From Microstegium vimineum (Eukaryota; Streptophyta; Magnoliopsida; Poales; Poaceae), in contig CM039133.1 in assembly GCA_022036555.1 (NCBI GenBank), positions 8,153,894-8,217,893 on the forward strand: a stretch of 64,000 bases of DNA, written 5' to 3'. A model generated the notes under the pieces. It had not been told where the DNA came from. It worked only from the letters and a program-made list of their open reading frames with translations, and did no database searches. The translations under genes and the position numbers were made by a program. Shown here one piece after another: positions 1-11,463 of the stretch; position 1 is the first letter of the stretch, and each line of letters opens with the position of its first letter.

Positions 1-281
1 TGTATGTATAGTGCTGGAATTATGTAGATAAGACAAAGAGGTAACTGAGGAAATTTGGAAAATGGAGGAAAATGTTCAACTTAAAATATTTGTGTTTATG
101 TGGCGATGGCAGTCAGCGCGCAACAAAGCCAATGAAGGTGATAGGATGCCAAGCTGTGCTCAAATATGTAGCTCTGTCACATATTACTTGTTGGAGTTCG
201 CAATGCTGAGTTTGCAGGGGGGGTGAAAATAAACAAATGAAGCAACAAATGTGATAGTCACCCGTAAATTATTTTTATAAA
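1..281. other. Gene-free stretch
   Basis: No coding, RNA or repeat structure is recognised here. The sequence is AT-rich and leads into the LINE remnant that begins near 282. Confidence 0.4.
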
Positions 282-803
282 ATTAACATTGATGCTGCTT
301 ACAACACAGAAACTAAGAAAGGGGGTTGGGGCTTCATTGTTAGGAATAATCATGGAGATTGATTGGATGGAGGCGCTGGGAATATTATTCGAGCAGCTTT
401 TCCTCTACATGCTGAAGCTTTGGATGCATTATGGAGTTTGCAAAGGGTTGCCCAAATGGGCATGACAAAGGTCATGCTGGAGACAGATGCGTTACTTCTC
501 GGGCGTGCACTTAAATCGAAGGAGTTATATCGCAGCTCATATGGGGCTTTGTGCCCATATGGTGCTTTGTTTATGTGGATTCGTGAACTATTGTACCTAC
601 AATTTAGTCAATGTAAAATTTCTATATGTTCTAGAATCTGTAATAGGGCAGCTGGTTGCCTTGCTAGTTATGATGCATGTGTTTTATCTTCTGGCTCCCA
701 TGTTTACATGAGTCAGGCACCAGACTTTGTATCTGTACTAGTATCCGGTGACAAGTCGGATCCTTGTTGCTAATGGAAATATATTTCCAAGTTCAAAAAA
801 AAA
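282..803 (+). pseudogene. LINE RNase H-like (RVT_3) remnant with poly-A tail
   Basis: One reading frame from 282 to 773, broken by a TGA at 358-360, encodes an RNase H-like fold of the kind found at the C-terminus of plant LINEs. It opens with a hydrophobic strand containing an Asp (INIDAAY), followed by GGWGFIVRN, then a helix carrying the conserved Glu in LHAEALDALW, then VMLETDALLL. These match the Asp/Glu/Asp layout of the RVT_3 family. About 20 bases after the TAA stop is an A-run (795-803), which fits a non-LTR retrotransposon 3' end. The upstream RT is absent, so this is a 5'-truncated, inactive copy. No clear target-site duplication was found. The family assignment comes from motif pattern only. 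Confidence 0.6.
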
Positions 804-949
804 GTATGTCGGGCGTCAGCTCTCGCTTCGTGCTTAATCCAACTGTCTGTGCAAGGTTCAGAAACATATTCCAGCTGGGACTCACTTTTTTGCTAGTTTT
901 ACTATCCACTGTGTGCGTGGCGTGGTCCTTATTCGTCTAGTCCGACTCT

Positions 950-1339
950 ATTTTTTTATAAGGGAACAAAATTTCAGCCTCTACCATTCGAAAATGGTAT
1001 ATAGCTGAGCGTCACTTTACAAGAAAAAAACCATAAGACAAACACGCACCATCTAGAAGGAAAATCAAGTTTGGCTGAACTAGTGAGCTTGACGCCAACA
1101 AGACAAAACTAAACACCAATACAGTTTGTGAAATTCCAACCAAATTTTGCGAAAACTAACATAATCAAAGTCTCCCATCTTCTGCATCCTTCATTGAAGA
1201 GCGGACGTTCATCCTCCTTATGCAGCATGGACCACTGACGGATCCAGTACGTTGCCCTAAAGATTACCTGCATGAAAGTATTAGCTTTAGCTTTATTAAA
1301 CACCATATCATTTCTATTCAACCATATCACCCAACAGAT
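950..1339 (-). mobile_element. 5'-truncated LINE fragment with 9-bp TSD
   Basis: The minus-strand frame 1330-1109 encodes a tail typical of plant LINE polyproteins downstream of the RT zinc-binding domain: a WLNRNDMVFN motif, then an aromatic-rich helix, then a conserved 'FxxxGWNFTNCIG' end. The insert is flanked by the 9-bp direct repeat TCCGACTCT, left copy 941-949 and right copy 1340-1348. The A-rich end lies at the low coordinate, as expected for a minus-strand LINE. It is about 390 bp, so most of the element was lost at insertion. It sits inside HIPP-flank repeat copy 1 and is absent from the other copies, which confirms it as an insertion. Confidence 0.7.
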
Positions 1340-1996
1340 TCCGACTCTGTTTGATGAAGAAATAAAGAAAATAAGGAGAAGCTGCTAAGTTGCTGAAAAT
1401 CATATCAATGGTGTGTTTGCCTGTGTTGTGGTCTCTTTCTCCGCAGATGTCCGACTCATCTGGTGTGTGCAAGAGATCCTCCTCTGCTCTGAGCCACACA
1501 GGACAGCACACGGTTCCTCTGCCTACCTTTGTGCACACGGCCGTTTTCATGGTACATACAGCCCTCAATCATACAAATTATATGTCAGTTGTCTAACCTT
1601 TTGATTTTTTAAGATTGTAGCTTTAGCTGAAGAATCCGATCTTCCATTTGTGTTGGAATCTGCTCACAGTACTGTGATAAAAATTTTTTTGTCTACGGCC
1701 AATGAGCTGCGGACACTGGACAGTATGAATGAACGTTCATTGTGCTCTGCTCTGTACACAATAATCGAGAGAATGAACAGCAATATATGCAACCCTCGCC
1801 AATCAACAATTATTTTTTCTACATGTCATGCATCATCAGGTGAACTCATCGTGTATTTGCATGGTCTGCCTTCCCAAATTCCCAGCCTTGTATATTTAAA
1901 GTACTCAAATGTAATGTAAATCATGGAAAACTCCCACATTATAGTTGATAGTACTGCACATCCTCCAAGCTCCACTGAGTCACTGACTCGATCCGA

Positions 1997-2143
1997 TCAC
2001 ATGACGTTGCACGCTGCCGACGGGTCGTCGTCGCTGAAGGTCCGGCATCCCCTGTACCCGCCAGCACACGGCACAGGCAACGGCCGAACGGTTGTGCCGC
2101 CGTACACCATGCCGCCGCAGCAGTGGCACCCGCAGCTGTCGTA
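1997..2143 (-). pseudogene. HIPP C-terminal remnant (CaaX end CNVM)
   Basis: The minus strand from 2143 to the TGA at 1997-1999 encodes about 48 residues homologous to the C-terminus of the HIPP at 38878-40653. It has the Cys/Gly-rich YDSCGCHCCGG segment, a TTVRPLP-like stretch, and a DDDPSAAC end finishing in CNVM. This is a CaaX-type prenylation box, where the intact gene has CSVM. Sequence above 2143 no longer matches the gene, so the HMA domain and proline-rich region are missing. I infer a duplicated HIPP gene reduced to its last exon end. Confidence 0.75.
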
Positions 2144-2724
2144 GAAAAACGCATTACTCCTGATTTTTTTGCCAGTTTATCTTAAATGTTTGTCTTAGAT
2201 AAACAATAAAAATAAAATCAATTAAATGGTTGCTTTGTGAAGAAAGAAAATTTGTAACAGCCGTGCAAGTTGCAGCTTCTAGCACTACAGTTTCGTTTTC
2301 TATAGCTAGTAAAACAGGGTAAGGCCTTACTGGCCCAAAAGTTAGTAAAAACATCAATGTGGCATCAATGGTAACTGATCTCCACGTAGCCACATAAATC
2401 TACAATCTTCTTCCCCTTTACTTAAGAAGCCATCAGCATCTGGATCTATAGACCATTTTCCAGTTTTACACCGCGTGTGTATATAAGAAAGACCTGGCCC
2501 GAGGTCTGCAGCATGAATAAGACCACAACACTAGCAGCAGTTCAAAAGCCAAACACAGGCTTGGGAGGCATTGGGAAGTGTAGATGCCTGAGGAAGTATT
2601 TTGCATTTCGGGTCACAAACTCTACATCCACAGCAGCAATGGCTTCAAGAAAGGGCTTCCAGGTTGCGATACGATCTGGAACACATGGGCGCCTTGGAGA
2701 GTCAATATCTTCCTCTGACTAGTG
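2144..2724. repeat. HIPP-flank repeat unit, copy 2 (distal part)
   Basis: This block carries the part of the unit farthest from the gene end: 'ccagtttatctta...gtcttagataaa' (2172-2204, also 24041-24073), 'ttactggcccaaaagttagt' (about 2327, also 37698 and less exactly 20926), a 'gatctccacgtagccacata' stretch (about 2377), and 'gcattgggaagtg' (about 2567, also 21169 and 37899). It ends where the LINE fragment begins. There is no gene in it. Confidence 0.65.
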
Positions 2725-3211
2725 GTACGGAGACGCCAGGTATGGTGGACCGTATCATAGCGTCCTGCTCCTTCTCACGCCAAGTGTGGTGGACCGTCCT
2801 CACCGTGATCGGAGCCGATGCGTCACAGATCGGAGGTGAATTCCTCCTGGCTTGGTGGAGTGCATGGAGACTAAGATGGCATGGCAACAAGAGGAAAGGA
2901 GCGGACCCTCTCTTCACAATGGTGGCATGGGAATTGTGGAAGGAGCGAAATGCGAAGTGCTTCCGCAACAACATCTCCACCGTTGCACAAGTGCTCTCTA
3001 TCATCAAGCAAGTCACCAACAAATAGATGGAGACCAGCGCATGCAAACTTGGTTGCTTAGTACATAAGTACTCATCTAGAACACTGAATGGGGAGGCTAT
3101 GCTTAAATGTAAACTATTTGTCCTCTCTACACACACTCTATGTCGTTTTGTGTAAAAAATCATCTTCTTAATATAAAGGTGTGCAAATCTTTTGTGTATT
3201 CGAGAAAAAAA
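2725..3211 (+). mobile_element. LINE 3' fragment (RT zinc-binding tail plus poly-A)
   Basis: The frame ending at 3026 encodes the C-terminal tail of a plant LINE ORF2 after the RT. It contains a CSFSRQVWW motif (zf-RVT type), a Trp-rich LLAWWSAWR helix, and the characteristic 'VAWELWKERNAKCF' block followed by a helical end. The 3' region closes with 'cttcttaatataaaggtgtg...ttcgag' and an A-run at 3204-3211, a common plant LINE terminus. The element is strongly 5'-truncated. Its exact left edge and TSD could not be resolved, so the start is approximate. Confidence 0.65.
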
Positions 3212-4111
3212 GGCTTAATTAAGACATCTCTAGCTTTTTTTCTATTGGAAGATGCTTCTCGTCTTTCATATCAAACTTATGCTATAGCTAGCTCTAGCTA
3301 GCTTTGTGCTTAATCCAACTGTCGGTGCATGCTTCGTTTTATTTGTGGATAAGACAGTCCTTGGACTAGAGAACCACAGCAGAAAAAGATTATAGCTGGG
3401 ACATACTTTTTATGCTAGTGTTACATTTTGTTAGTTACAAGCTGTGTGTGTGGTCCTTATTCTCGTCAGACTGTGTTTGATGAACGGAATTAGAAAGAAA
3501 AAAGATAAGGAGAAGCTGCTAAGTCGCTGAAAATCATAATCAATGGTGTGTTTGCCTGTCTTGTGGCCCCTTTCACTGCAGATCCCCTGAGAATGTAACA
3601 GCTATGGTGGGTGCAAGAGGTGTCATCCTCTGTTCTGAGCCTCATAGAAATTATATGTCAGTAGTCTAACCTTTTGCGTTTTTATTTAAGATTGCAGACT
3701 TTAGCTGAAGAATCTGATCCCCCATTTGTCTTGGAATCTGCTCACTATACTGTGATTAACACAAACAATTGGCTATGGCCAATGAGATGTGGACAGTATG
3801 AATGAACGTCCATTGTGCTCTGCTCGTACACACTCATCGAGAGAATAAACAGTAATATACGCAACCCTGTCTAATGAACATTTATTTATTTCCAACAAGT
3901 CATGCATAATCAGGTGAGCTCATCGTACGTGTATTTGCATTGGCTGCCATCCCAAATTCCTAGTCTGCATATTTAAAATACTTAGGCTTTGTTTGGATGT
4001 ATATATATCTCACTCAAATCACATGTGTTGACGTAAATCAAGGGAAACTCCCACGTTATAGTTGATAGTACTGCACATCCTCCAAGCTCCACTGAATAAT
4101 CGACTCGATGG
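3212..4111. repeat. HIPP-flank repeat unit, copy 2 (proximal part)
   Basis: This continues the unit after the LINE. 'gcttaatccaactgtcggtg' (about 3309) and 'tttgtggataagacagtcctt' (about 3341) match 38099 and 38133. The 'gagaagctgctaagtcgctg', 'gaagaatctgatcc' and 'gcacatcctccaagctccac' blocks follow in the same order as in copy 1. The copy is cut at 4111 by the Copia element, and the matching sequence resumes at 18073. No HIPP codons remain in this copy. Confidence 0.7.
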
Positions 4112-5779
4112 TGAAGAATCATGGTCCTTTGTGTTTAGGCGATTAACGACAATGCTAGGTCACTATGACTAACGTGTGTTTTGCAGAGGCAAAGTCATTA
4201 GAGTTAGGTCATAAGTGATGCTTATTGAACGGGGTTAATGGATATTCATGCCCCCAAGATGGAAATCGTTTCCGTTGAAAGGATTAAGCTACAAGGTGAA
4301 GACTAGGCTAGCTCTTAGTGCCATGAGGTGTGAGAAGGGCACTAAGTATAGACTAGGGCTTTATTTTTCCTTTGACCGTTCTATAAAGGGGGGTATTGTA
4401 TGAGGTTAATAGCTTGACCTAGGAGAGTTTGGGAATGTTGGTGTATGCACACTTGTCACAACTAGTCCTAGAGACCCTGCTAATAGCCCTTGAGATGGTA
4501 GGAGCAAAACCCCTAGAGAAGACTTAGTGAAAAGAGTTAAAACAGGGGGAGAAAGAGGCTCCGGACCAGTCTGCCTAGGAGGCGTCGGACCAAGGAGAGT
4601 GGTCTGACGGTCCTTGTCTTAGGCAAGTTTCAGAGACGCTAGCTCCGGACCACCTGTCCAAAGGAGCACCAGATCATAGATGAGTGGTCCGGAGGTCCCT
4701 GCCAGAGGAAGTCAGCATCAGAGGAGGCTCCGGACTAGTCCGACGGTGTGGTCGTCCTCTAGTCCGACGCTTCGAGTCAGAAATGTTGGGATTCCAGTAA
4801 GCACCCTGGCTCCGGACCTCTGCGTCGGACCAGGGCACCGGACCAAGGCGAGTGGTCTGGTGGTGCATTGCTCAGCTGGCTCTTGGAGTCCAGTGAGCAC
4901 CCTGGCTACGGACCAGAGCTTCGGACCATAGGAAGTGGTCCGACGGTGCCTGCTTTTCAGCTTAGTTTGAATCTTCTGTGAGCACCGGACCAGTTGCCTT
5001 AGTCCGGTGGTTTGACCTCCTTCGCAGAAAGTGGAAAAAGTAAGAAACAGCTAGTTTCGAAGGTGGGGACAATTTATAGTTGCCCTCTTCGTCCTTGAGA
5101 GATCTCTTGGCCATTATTTCACCTGAGGAACCTTTGAGAGACTTCTTGGAGAGCCAAGTGCCTAGTGAGGGAGAGATTTGAGAGAGTTCATTTTGTTCTT
5201 CCCTCCTAGAGTGATTAGGAGTGACTTGTGTGCATCCATCCACCTTCCTAGCCTTGAGTTGGTCAAGTGAAGGTCTTGTGCTTGTTACTCTTGGTGTTTG
5301 ACAGCACCTAGACGGTTTGGTGGTGTTCAGAGGAAGTGATCACCGAAAGATTGTCGGCGGCTCTTATCCAAGCTTCTGTGATCGGTTGTGGGCGATTCAC
5401 GGAGCTAGAGTGGCGAAGAATCAGCCCGTAGAGAGCACTCTACCCCTGCGTGGGTAGAGGGGAGCTATACCTTGCGAGATGCTCCAACGAGGACTACGGG
5501 GGTGTGTCGACACCTCGATACCTCGGGAAAACATCGTTGCGTCAAGAATTCCTTTCCCTAGCTCTTTTCTTACTTGCTTTACTTTCCGCCTTGTTCTTTC
5601 AATTCCTACTAGAATTGCTTAGGTTGTCTTTCATTTCCTTGGCTTGCTATTGCTTTCTAGTTAGGATACACATTGTGGTAGGCACTAGGGGGTGATTGGC
5701 ATTAATAGGTTTTAATATTGCTTTAGAAATTTAAAAGAAGCCCAATTCACCCCCCGTCTTGGGTATCTAGATCCTTTCA
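4112..5779 (+). repeat. Copia 5' LTR
   Basis: This 1668-bp LTR starts TGAAGAATC and ends ATCCTTTCA. It pairs with 16372-18067 almost base for base. The stretch 4559-5030 is crowded with GGACCA/TGGTCC words in inverted pairs (see findings). The U3/R/U5 limits were not resolved. Confidence 0.92.
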
Positions 5780-5781
5780 AT

Positions 5782-5793
5782 TGGTATCAGAGC
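5782..5793 (+). promoter_or_regulatory. Primer binding site (initiator Met-tRNA)
   Basis: TGGTATCAGAGC starts two bases after the 5' LTR end. It is complementary to the 3' end of plant initiator tRNA-Met, the usual Copia primer for minus-strand DNA synthesis. Confidence 0.92.
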
Positions 5794-5832
5794 AAGGTTG
5801 CTCTCAAATTTGGCTTTACCTCCTAGATCAAG

Positions 5833-8237
5833 ATGTCCCATGGGGATGAACCGCCACCCATGTTTGATGGGGATGATTTTCCGTATTGGAAAGTGCGGAT
5901 GGAGGCCTACCTTGAGGCCGTGGAACTCGGTGTGCACAAAGCCGCTACCATAGATGGCACCGTGTTTGCCGATGATCCCTTCTTTGAGAAGAACAATGCC
6001 AAGGCAAAGAACATTCTTTTCCGTGGCATTGGCAAGGATGTGTTCAACCGTGTGCGGAATTGCAAAACCGCTAACTATGTTTGGACAACCATTTGTGCGC
6101 TACACGAAGGGACTAAGTGTGAGCATGAGGAACGCTACCATTTAGTCATGGCTAAGTTGAACTCCTTTACTATTCTTACTCATGAGAATGCTAATGAGAT
6201 GTACTCACGTCTTAATATTCTTGTAGAGGAGTTGAATGGACTTGGGCTCAACCAAATGGCGTCGACCGTTGTGGTACGCAAGATCTTGTGTGTCTTGCCA
6301 ATTGAGAAGTATCTCCACATCATCACGGTGCTTCACCAAGGAGACCTCTTCGGCTCCACACCAACTCAAGTCTTGGGCAAGATCAATGCTCACAAGATGT
6401 ACATGAAGATTGGTGATGGTAGCTCTTCTACTTCCAAGAAGAAAGAAAAGGAAGAGAAGAAAGACTTGGCTCTCAAGGCATCCTCTAAGGAGAAGTGCAA
6501 GATTCAATATGTTATTGAGAGCGCAAGTGAAGAAGAGGATGATGAATACCACATCGCACTCATGGTGAGGAAGACCACCAAGATGTTAAAGAGGCTTAAC
6601 AAGAGCGGAGTCAACTTTGACTCAAAGAAGAAGAAATTATTCACAAGCACCTCAAGGAATCCAATCTCCCAAATGAAGTGCTATAATTGCGGCACTCTTG
6701 GTCATCTAGCTCATGCTTGCCCCAAAGAGAAGAAATACAAGTTCAAGAACAACAAGTTCAAGAATACAAGAAGAACAAGAATGGCAATGATGACTCAAGT
6801 GATGATGACAAGAAGCAAGACAAGCCATACAAAAAGAAGAAAAACTTCAACCTTCACAAGAAGAAGAAAGATGGCAAGGCTTACATTGTGGGTGATTGGC
6901 TCACTGACATTGAGGACTCCAGTGCTTCCTCCGATGATGAGAGTGAAGATGAGAAGGTGGCCTCTTTGGTGATCTGTTCTTCCCTTCCACCGCCACCTCC
7001 TCCTTCATCACCGGGCTCATCCTCTACACACCTATGCCTCATGGCTAAGGGTGAAAAGAAGGTACAAATAGAGGATGATGATAGTGGTGACTCTAGTGGT
7101 AATGATAGTGATGACGAAGAAGCACTGTCCTATGATGAGCTAATTAAAATTTGCAACAAGTACGCTAGCATCATAAGGAAGTACAAAGGTAAAAATGACA
7201 AGCTACTTGAGATCAAAGGAAAATTGCATGATAAGCTTGACACCTTGACTAGAGCTAATGATGATTTGAAGCTTGAGATTAATTCTCTCACATCTAACAC
7301 TAGGGAGCTCAAAGCCTCTCTTAAGCAAGCAAATGAGAAACATGATAAGCTTGAGAGGTCAACACAAGAGCTCCACACAAGGTATAACTTGCTAAAAGAT
7401 GACTACCAAAATGTGAAGCAAGAACATGGCACACTAGTGGTAGCAAATGAATTGCTTAATCAAGATCTTGCTACACATGTTGCTACTAAGCCGTGTGCTA
7501 AGTGTGATAGTGCTACCTCTTGTGATATCTTGATTTGTGATGTGTCTCTTGAGCAAAGTGCCAAGTGCAAGGGAAAGAGGGTTGTCGAAGCCGACAAGTA
7601 TGATGACTATGTCAAGATGAGAGAAGAAAACTCAAAGCTCAAGGAAGAGCTAATCACTCTCAAGTCTAACAAGCCTATTGTCATCAAGCCGGCTCAAGAA
7701 GAAGACAAGGATGCTATCACATTGATCACCTCTCTAAGAGAATAAATTGTCAAGCTCAAGAATGGCAAGACAAAGCTTACAAGTGGCTTTGAGAAGTTCA
7801 CCAAGGGTCACAACCTTCAAAGTGAGATTTTGATGAGCACCGTCATGAAGAATGACAAGACCGACATTGGGTTCAAGGAGAACCAAATCATAAAGGCAAA
7901 GGTCGAGATTGAGGCCAAGAATTATTATAAGAACAAGTACAATGGCTACAATCAAGAGTACTCAAAGCCCAAGCCAAGAAGATGTTTTGAGTGTGGTCAA
8001 GTGGGTCATTTCGCTTATGATTGCAAGACTCAACCACCCAAGACCTTGCCCAAGCACACACGGCCATTTGCTCATGATACTCACTATGTCATCAAGAAGG
8101 ACCACAAGGGTAGATCACTAGTAGTGTTCCTTGGTCCACCAATGAAGAACAAGCCTAGAGTTCTTTGGGTTGCAAAGGAGATGGTTACCAAGGCAATGGA
8201 GCCCCGCTTTGAGTGGGTTCCCAAACAACAAGCTTAA
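5833..8237 (+). pseudogene. gag: Copia gag (nucleocapsid, two zinc knuckles), frameshifted
   Basis: The ATG at 5833 opens a frame that encodes the Copia gag domain (FDGDDFPYWKVRMEAYLEA, the usual start). It runs to a CCHC zinc knuckle at 6679-6720 (CYNCGTLGHLAHAC). After a frameshift near 6760 the protein continues in the frame of 6687-7745: a Lys/Asp/Ser-rich acidic stretch, then a long predicted coiled coil (about 7150-7680). A TAA at 7743-7745 interrupts it, and the same frame goes on to 8237 with a second CCHC knuckle at 7983-8024 (CFECGQVGHFAYDC). Gag packages element RNA in cytoplasmic virus-like particles. A coiled coil between two zinc knuckles is longer than the standard Copia gag and fits the SIRE group. 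The frameshift and nonsense codon make this copy defective. Confidence 0.85.
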
Positions 8238-8258
8238 CTCCAATTTGCTTGTGTGTAG

Positions 8259-8759
8259 GTGAACTACAAGACCGGTGGAAGTCATTGGGTGATTGATAGT
8301 GGTTGCACTCAACATATGACCGGTGACTCCCGGATGTTCACCACACTTGATGAAGAATGTGAAGGGCAAGACAAGATTACCTTTGGGGACAATTCAAAAG
8401 CTAAAGTTCAAGGTCTATGCAAAGTGGCAATCTCAAATGATCAATCAATATCAAATGTCTTGCTAGTTCAATCTCTAAGCTTCAACTTGCTTTCCGTGGG
8501 TCAACTTTGTGATCTTGGATTCCATTGTCTATTCACTCCAACCGAGGTGATTGTGACCAAGATTGAAGATTCATCAATGATATTCAAAGGGTTTCGGCAC
8601 AACAACCTCTACTTAGTGGATTTCACCTCAAATGAAGCCGAGTTGCAAACATGTCTATTCTCCAAGAGTTCTTTGGGTTGGCTTTGGCATAGAAGATTAG
8701 CTCATGTGGGCATGTCAACTTTGAAGAAACTTGTCAAGAGGAGACGGTTAGAGGTGTGA
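8259..8759 (+). pseudogene. Copia protease and pre-integrase region
   Basis: The frame 8259-8756 carries the aspartic protease active-site motif in WVIDSGCTQHMTGD (Asp-Ser-Gly), then a flap and a LLSVGQLCDLGF segment. It ends with the GAG-pre-integrase motif LWHRRLAHVGMSTLKKL, which supplies the His residues of the integrase HHCC zinc finger. The frame is lost near 8745. The matching Cys pair (CSAC) is found in another frame at about 8790-8800. The protease would cut the Gag-Pol polyprotein. It follows gag with a 21-bp gap and would have been one polyprotein in the active ancestor. Confidence 0.85.
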
Positions 8760-10030
8760 AGGATGTGGTGTTTGAGAAGGACAAGTTGTGTAGTGCATGT
8801 CAAGTCGGCAAGCAAGTTGCCAACACCCATCCCACTAAATCATTCATGTGAACCTCAAGAGTACTTGAATTTCTTCACATGGATCTTTTCGGCCCCACTA
8901 CATATGCTAGTCTTGGAGGAAATCTCTTTTGCCTAGTGGTGGTTGATGATTATTCAAGGTACACTTGGGTGTTCTTTCTTCAAGACAAGAGTGAAACTCA
9001 AGCTATCTTCAATAAGTTTGCAACAAGGGCACAAAATGAGTTTGAAGTGAAGATCAAGAAGATAAGGAGTGACAATGGCACCGAGTTTGTCAACACAAAG
9101 ATTGAGGACTACTGTGATGAAGTTGGGATCAAGCATGAGGTATCCGCCACATATACTCCACAACAAAATGGTGTTGTAGAGAGGAAGAACCGGACGCTCA
9201 TAACTGTAGCAAGGTCTATGATTGATGAGTACAATACTATTGAGAAGTTTTGGGCAGAGGCCATCAACACCGCTTGCTACGCGGCAAACCGCCTCTTCAT
9301 CCAAAGGCTATTGAAGAAGACTCCCTATGAGCTTGTGAATGGGAAGAAGCCGGATATTTCATTCTTCTGGGTGTTTGGGTGCAAAGTGTACATCTACAAG
9401 AAGCGCCAACACTTGGGTAAATTTCAAAGGCGGTGTGACCTTGGTTTCCTTGTTGGATATTCGCTTAAGTCCAAGGCATACCGTGTATTTAACAAAGCCA
9501 CCGGCTTAGTTGAAGAAACATATGACTTGGAATTTGATGAAACTAATGGCTCCCAAGGAGCGCTTGAGGATATTGATGTAGGTGATGAACCATTAAGGGA
9601 GGCAATGAAGAATATGCCAATTGGTGCTATCAACCTGCAAGAGGTGGAAGAAGTTGAAGATGATGATAATCAAGATCCTTATCCACCTCGTACGCCTCAA
9701 GTTGAAGAAGATCAAGTGAGAGAAGCTCAAGAAGATACCTTCATCCCTCAAGATCAAGCCGAGACCGAAGCAAGCAATGTTGAAGCACCACTTCCCACTC
9801 CTCAAGTTCATGATAGAAGATCAACACCTATCCTTCAAGCACACCCCCATGATCAAATCATAGTAAGTCCATCAAAGGGAGTAATGACTCTCTCTAGACT
9901 TGCATTTTATGTTGAACATCACTCGTTTGTTTCCTTTGTTGAGCCTACTAGTGTTGAGGATGCACTTGTGGATCCGGATTGGGTGAATGCCATACATGAA
10001 GAACTCAACAATTTCACCCGGAACCAGTGT
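8760..10030 (+). pseudogene. Copia integrase
   Basis: The frame 8879-10030 holds the rve integrase core: MDLFGP start, the first catalytic Asp in VVVDDYSRYTWV, the second in IRSDNGTEFVN, and the Glu in TPQQNGVVERKNRT, giving a D,D-35-E layout. The Copia-typical GKKPDISFFWVFGCKVYIYK segment follows, then an acidic, Gln-rich linker to RT. A TGA at about 8850 separates this frame from the zinc-finger Cys pair upstream. A one-base loss near 10027-10030 moves the reading into the RT frame. The protein joins element cDNA to host DNA in the nucleus. All three catalytic residues are still encoded, but the polyprotein is broken on both sides. Confidence 0.88.
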
Positions 10031-11463
10031 GGACACTTGAAGAAAGGCCAAAGGGAGCAAGAATCATTGGCACCAAGTGGGTGTTTAGGAACAAGCAAGA
10101 TGATCAAGGCGTGGTTGTGAGGAACAAGGCAAGATTGGTGGCAAAGGGGTTCTCCCAAGTTGAAGGCTTGGATTTTAGGGAGACCTTTGCACCGGTTGCA
10201 AGACTAGAAGCCATCTGTATCCTTTTGGCATATGCTTCACATCACAAAATGAAACTATTTCAAATGGATGTGAAGAGTGCCTTTCTAAATGGTTTCATTA
10301 ATGAACTTGTTTTTGTCTCACAACCTCCCGGGTTTGAAGACCCAAATTGTCCTAATCATGTGTATAGGTTGTCCAAGGCACTCTATGGATTGAAGCAAGC
10401 TCCAAGAGCTTGGTATGAGAGGCTAAGGGACTTCCTACTCAAGAAGGGCTTCAAGATCGGGATCGTCGACACAACACTATTCACCAAGAAGCTTAATGGG
10501 GAGATCTTTGTTTGCTAAGTATATGTCGATGACATTATATTTGGGTCAACAAACCAAGACCATTGCAAGGAGTTTGGTGCATTGATGTCCAAGGAGTTCG
10601 AGATGTCGATGATTGGCGAGCTAACCTTCTTTCTTGGTTTCCAAGTGAAGTAATTGAGGGAGGGTACCTTCATATCTCAAGAGAAGTACACTCATGATGT
10701 GCTCAAGAAATTCAAGATGGAGGATTGCAAGCCAATCAAGACCCCAATGCCTACTAATGGGCATCTCGATCTCGATGAGGGAGGTAAACCGATTGACCAA
10801 ACTCTCTATCGTTCGATGATCGGTAGTTTACTTTACCTCACCGCATCTAGGCCGGATATCATATTTAGTGTGTGTATGTGTGCTAGGTTTCAAGCAAGCC
10901 CTAAGGAGTCGCATTTATGTGCGGTTAAAAGAATCCTTAGGTACATAAAGCACACCCCTAGCATTGGCTTTTGGTATCCCAAAGGAGCTCCCTTCCTACT
11001 TTGTGGCTATTCCGATTCAGATTATGCCGGGTGTAAAGTTGATAGGAAGAGTACCTCCGGCGGTTGCCATTTGCTAGGAAGATCACTTGTCTCTTGGTCC
11101 TCCAAGAAGAAAAACAGTGTGGCATTGTCTACCGCCGAGGCGGAATACATTGCCATGGGAGCAAGTTGTGCACAAATCTTAAACATGACCCAAACACTTC
11201 TTGATTGCGTCGTTGTTTTAAAAGATGTTCCACTTTTGTGTGATAATGAAAGCACCGTAAATCTTGCTAACAACCCGGTTCAACACTCTTGCACTAAGCA
11301 CATTGATATTCTCCATCACTTTCTTAGAGATCATGTGGCTAGGAAAGACATAACACTAGTTGGAGTTAAGAGCGAAGATCAATTGGCGGATATCTTCACT
11401 AAGCCACTCGATGAAACAACCTTTTGTATGTTGAGAAGCGAGTTGAATGTGCTTGATCACTAA
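10027..11463 (+). pseudogene. Copia reverse transcriptase and RNase H
   Basis: RT starts in the frame of 10027 with the Copia signature WVFRNKQDDQG, KARLVAKGFSQ and the FAPVARLEAI block. It continues through QMDVKSAFLNG and LYGLKQAPRAWYERL. A TAA at 10516-10518 falls just before the catalytic YVDD box (YVDDIIFGSTN, about 10522-10554), and a second TAA sits at about 10651. RNase H follows: YSDSDYAGCKVDRKSTSGG, the Glu in STAEAEYIAMG, and the Asp in LLCDNESTVNLA. It ends in the usual DIFTKPLDE motif and a TAA at 11461. Both stops lie where the family normally has Gln, so they look like C-to-T changes. The gene is otherwise full length. Confidence 0.9.

Larger units (their letters stand above)
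815..2143. repeat. HIPP 3'-flank repeat unit, copy 1
   Basis: This is the first of about five diverged copies of a unit that corresponds to the downstream flank of the HIPP gene at 38878-40653. Landmarks in order on the + strand are: 'gcttaatccaactgtc' (about 822); the 'gagaagctgctaagtt' block (about 1377); 'ggacagcacacggttcctct' (about 1501); 'gaagaatccgatc' (about 1629); 'gtgtatttgcatggtctgcc' (about 1850); and 'gcacatcctccaagctccac' (about 1956). The same series recurs at 3300-4111, 21300-22050 and 38090-38877. A LINE fragment is inserted at 950-1339. Confidence 0.75.
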
